Source: Pseudomonadota bacterium
GTDB lineage: Bacteria > Pseudomonadota > Alphaproteobacteria > Rhizobiales > Tepidamorphaceae
DNA length: 8,027 nucleotides
Reading direction: 5' to 3'
Assembly: GCA_023435545.1 (NCBI GenBank)
Contig: JAEYRQ010000052.1
Coordinates: forward strand, 1-8,027
Shown: positions 5,838-8,027 of the stretch, piece by piece
How the letters are laid out: each line of letters opens with the position of its first letter
Numbering within the stretch: position 1 is the first letter of the stretch
Position numbers and translations under genes: made by a program
Notes under the pieces: generated by a model
What the model saw: the letters and a program-made list of their open reading frames with translations, nothing else
What the model was told of the DNA's origin: nothing
Database searches by the model: none

Positions 5838-7508
5838 ATGATCCTGGTGGACCGCGATGCGGCCGACCGGTTCGCGGAGGCTGAGGTCTGGGGCAAGGTG
5901 ACGCTGGACGGCCTGCTGGCGCGGCTGGCCGCCGCGCGCCCGGACGATGTCGCCGTGACGGACCCTGGCGAGCGGATCGGCTGGCAGCGCAGCTTCGGCC
6001 CCGCCGTCAGCTGGACCGAGATCGACCGCATGGTCTCGGCGGTCGCGGCCGTGCTGCTCGATGCGGGCCTGAAACAGGACGACGTAGTGGGCATCCAACT
6101 GGCGAACAGCGTCGAGGCGCTGGTCACGCATCTGGCTGCCCTGCGCGCGGGTCTGATACCTGCCGCCATGCCGATCACCTGGAGGGAGATGGAGCTCGCT
6201 GAAGCATGCGACAGGGTGGCCCCGGTCGCCTTGGTAACGGCGAGCCGAATCGGGCCTAACGACCATGCGGATCTGATGATGCGCGTGGCGTTCCAATCGA
6301 TGTCGGTCCGCCACATTTTCGCCTATGGCGCCAGCGTTCCGGACGGCGTAACGCCGCTCAACCCTGCCCTGTCGCTCGAAGCCTCGACAGAAGGGGCCAA
6401 CGGGGCGCCGCGCGTGGGCAACCCGGCCGATCACGTGGCGATGCTGACCTTCGTGTCCTGGGACGGTGCGCTGGAGCCGCTGGCGCGCAGCCACAACCAG
6501 TGGCTCTCGGCGGCGGCCGAGTTGGCTCTCGATGCGCGGGTCGGACCGGATGCCGTTCTCGCCACCAGCCTTCTGCCGACCAGCCTCACCGGCCTCACCT
6601 CGGCGCTTGGCGTCTGGCTGTTGTCCGGTTGCCGACTGAACCTGGTGATGCCTATAACCTCGGCCGCCTTCTGTCGCGAGGTGGCGCGCATGGAGGCGAC
6701 GCATCTGATTCTGCCGGGCAACCTGACCCATCTCGTCGAACAGCTCGATCCCGGGCGCCGGCTCAGACTGGTGCGCTACTGGGCTTCCGCCGACGCGCTC
6801 TCGACCTCCGGGCGCGACTCTGCCGGGGATGGCACGACGGATGTCATCTCGCTCGACGAAATGGCGATCACTACGGGCAGCGGCAGCAAGGCGCTGGTGC
6901 TGCCACTGGCGGGAACCGGCGGCGACGGTCCGGCCGACCCCAAACGCCCGCTGCTGGCCGCGCGGATGATGGGAAACCTGCACAAGGCAGGCTCCAATGT
7001 GGTGCCGGGCGCCTTGCTCAGCGGCGCTCTGATGGTCGGCGGGCCGCAGGTGCCGACGGCCCCCTTCCCCGGCAGACCGCCGGAGGCGGAGCAGCCGTTC
7101 CGGTTCCGCCCGCACCCTGACGGATTCCGGGAGACCGGCCTGCGCTGCCGGCTCGTCGACAGCGACGGCCCGTCGCTCGTCGTTCTCGGCCATCGCAAGG
7201 AGACGTTCGTCGTTGGCGGTTTTGCCGTAGCGGCCGAGAGACTGGACGTACTCTATGGCGGCTATGAAGGGTTTCTCGACGCGGCGGCGGCAAGCATTCC
7301 CGATCCGATGTTCGGCGAGCGGATCGTCGCTGCCGTCGTGCCGCAGTCCGGGCGCGACTGTTCGCTGGCCTCGTTCCGCGCACACCTGCGCGAGCTCGGC
7401 GTCGCCTCGCATCTGATTCCCGACAGGATCCTGACCGTCCGCGAGATTCCCCGCTCGGCCGACGGAACCATCCTGCGCTCGACGCTGGCAACCAGTCTGG
7501 CGGCATGA
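5838..7508 (+). CDS. Degenerate acyl-CoA synthetase-like protein (ANL superfamily), probable pseudoenzyme
   Basis: A 556-residue protein with the overall build of an adenylate-forming acyl-CoA synthetase. The N-terminal half has SWTEIDRMV and DDVVGIQLANSVEAL (81-95), as in cyclohexanecarboxylate-CoA-ligase-type enzymes. GALMVGGPQV (396-405) stands for the GELxVRGPQV stretch. The C-terminal lid has LGHRKETFVVGGF (450-462, the GRxKE hinge region) and IPDPMFGERIVAAVV (487-501). The ATP-handling motifs are damaged. The P-loop (normally TSGTTGxPKG) reads FVSWDGALEPLAR (205-217) with no Lys. I find no YGxTE motif; the equivalent region reads VISLDEMAITT (336-346). The TGD Asp is Leu435, and the catalytic lid Lys (PxxxxGKxxR) is Thr544 in PRSADGTILR. 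Length is normal, the frame is intact and codon use matches neighbours, so it appears maintained rather than decaying. GGGGGGA six bases before the ATG is a good ribosome site. It overlaps the next synthetase by 4 bp, suggesting coupled translation and perhaps a hetero-complex. Confidence 0.85.
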   Translation: MILVDRDAADRFAEAEVWGKVTLDGLLARLAAARPDDVAVTDPGERIGWQRSFGPAVSWTEIDRMVSAVAAVLLDAGLKQDDVVGIQLANSVEALVTHLAALRAGLIPAAMPITWREMELAEACDRVAPVALVTASRIGPNDHADLMMRVAFQSMSVRHIFAYGASVPDGVTPLNPALSLEASTEGANGAPRVGNPADHVAMLTFVSWDGALEPLARSHNQWLSAAAELALDARVGPDAVLATSLLPTSLTGLTSALGVWLLSGCRLNLVMPITSAAFCREVARMEATHLILPGNLTHLVEQLDPGRRLRLVRYWASADALSTSGRDSAGDGTTDVISLDEMAITTGSGSKALVLPLAGTGGDGPADPKRPLLAARMMGNLHKAGSNVVPGALLSGALMVGGPQVPTAPFPGRPPEAEQPFRFRPHPDGFRETGLRCRLVDSDGPSLVVLGHRKETFVVGGFAVAAERLDVLYGGYEGFLDAAAASIPDPMFGERIVAAVVPQSGRDCSLASFRAHLRELGVASHLIPDRILTVREIPRSADGTILRSTLATSLAA

Positions 7509-8027
7509 ACAGGGCGATCACTGCAAGCATCTGGGGCGGCGACCCGGTGCCGCCGCGCTTCAATCTCGCGGCGCATGCCCTGCGTCACGCCGCGACCGCG
7601 CCGGAGAAGGCCGCCTTCATTGTCGCACACGATCCCGACGATCCGGCGCTCGACGAAGTCTGGACCTATGCCCGACTGGCCGAAACCGTGCGGTGCACCG
7701 CGTCCGTGCTGTGCGAGTTCGGGGTGTCGCGTGGTGACAGGGTCATGCTGCGGCTCGGCAACTCCTCGCATTGCGCCACAGGGTTCCTGGCCGCGGCGGC
7801 GATCGGCGCGGTGCCGATACCGGTATCCGGCCGACTCACCGCCGCCGAGGTCGACTTCATCGCAGCCGACGCCGACGTTCGACTCATCATACGCGATCCG
7901 GAGCTTCCGGTCGGGCCCGCGGCATACGGGCATCAGATGGTTCCGGCAGCAGAACTCGCGGAGCGCGCCTTGAGTGCGGGGCCTGCAGCCTTTGCCGACA
8001 CGGCAGCCGACGATCCCGGCTATCTTG
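7505..8027 (+). CDS. Acyl-CoA synthetase (AMP-forming, ANL superfamily), N-terminal part, cut by window edge
   Basis: The first 174 codons of a second AMP-dependent synthetase/ligase, an enzyme class that activates a carboxylic acid with ATP and CoA. It opens with PPRFNLAAHALRHAATAPEK, then WTYARLAETV and GVSRGDRVMLRLGNSSHCATGFLAAAAIGAVPIPV, the usual N-terminal pattern of the family. The frame ends at DDPGYL, the stretch that in relatives immediately precedes the P-loop (TSGTTGxPKG), so its catalytic competence cannot be checked here. The ATG lies within ATGA (7505-7508), which is also the stop of the preceding gene. No strong ribosome site of its own is seen, so it probably depends on translational coupling. 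N-terminal similarity to the preceding protein is modest. The pair may be an old duplication in which one copy kept catalysis. Substrate not recognisable. Confidence 0.9.
   Translation, partial: MNRAITASIWGGDPVPPRFNLAAHALRHAATAPEKAAFIVAHDPDDPALDEVWTYARLAETVRCTASVLCEFGVSRGDRVMLRLGNSSHCATGFLAAAAIGAVPIPVSGRLTAAEVDFIAADADVRLIIRDPELPVGPAAYGHQMVPAAELAERALSAGPAAFADTAADDPGYL

Noticed and set aside
5754..7412. 552-codon minus-strand frame opposite the degenerate synthetase
   Set aside because: I considered it because the sense gene is degenerate. However, the sense strand keeps synthetase fold motifs from end to end and a good ribosome site, while the antisense product is low-complexity Arg/Gly/His-rich with no recognisable motif.
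7262..7933. 223-codon minus-strand frame across the synthetase junction
   Set aside because: Antisense to two synthetase genes linked by an ATGA overlap; no recognisable protein features.

Overview
The window looks like chromosomal DNA from a GC-rich alphaproteobacterium. The reasons are strong G/C preference at third codon positions, an invasion-associated locus B (IalB) family protein, an HspQ of the type common in alphaproteobacteria, and a YejA-like solute-binding protein. The order (Rhizobiales, Rhodospirillales or a relative) cannot be fixed from this stretch. I see no rRNA, tRNA, CRISPR array, insertion sequence or phage gene. Coding density is high.

Left module (1-2492). A family III (CaiB/BaiF) CoA-transferase cut by the left edge (1-298, minus) sits directly behind an AEC-family permease gene (319-1311, minus). 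Divergent from them is a CitE/HpcH-HpaI-type CoA-ester lyase (1449-2492, plus). The 137-bp divergent spacer holds a perfect 17-bp dyad just ahead of the lyase. Together the three proteins could import a small di- or hydroxy-acid, activate it as a CoA thioester and cleave it. The substrate is not determined by the sequence.

Middle (2493-3978). hspQ (plus) and an ialB-like gene (minus) converge. The hspQ frame has no stop at the usual end of the family. It runs on for about 160 codons antisense to ialB, while a +1-shifted frame stops at 2994-2996 at the foot of a strong hairpin (2996-3020). This suggests a lost stop or a frameshift. A 239-bp divergent spacer separates ialB from the next operon.

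Right module (about 3979-8027, plus). A secreted family 5 (YejA/OppA-like) solute-binding protein is followed after 26 bp by an acyl-CoA-synthetase-like protein. A second acyl-CoA synthetase, cut by the right edge, overlaps that gene by 4 bp (ATGA). The first synthetase keeps the fold but has lost the ATP-handling and catalytic residues expected of adenylate-forming enzymes, while the second looks ordinary as far as it is visible. A pseudo-synthetase coupled to a probably active one, behind an export-targeted binding protein, is the most unusual thing here. The binding-protein gene also has an odd start: its excellent Shine-Dalgarno sequence is spaced for an ATT codon, or abuts a TTG.
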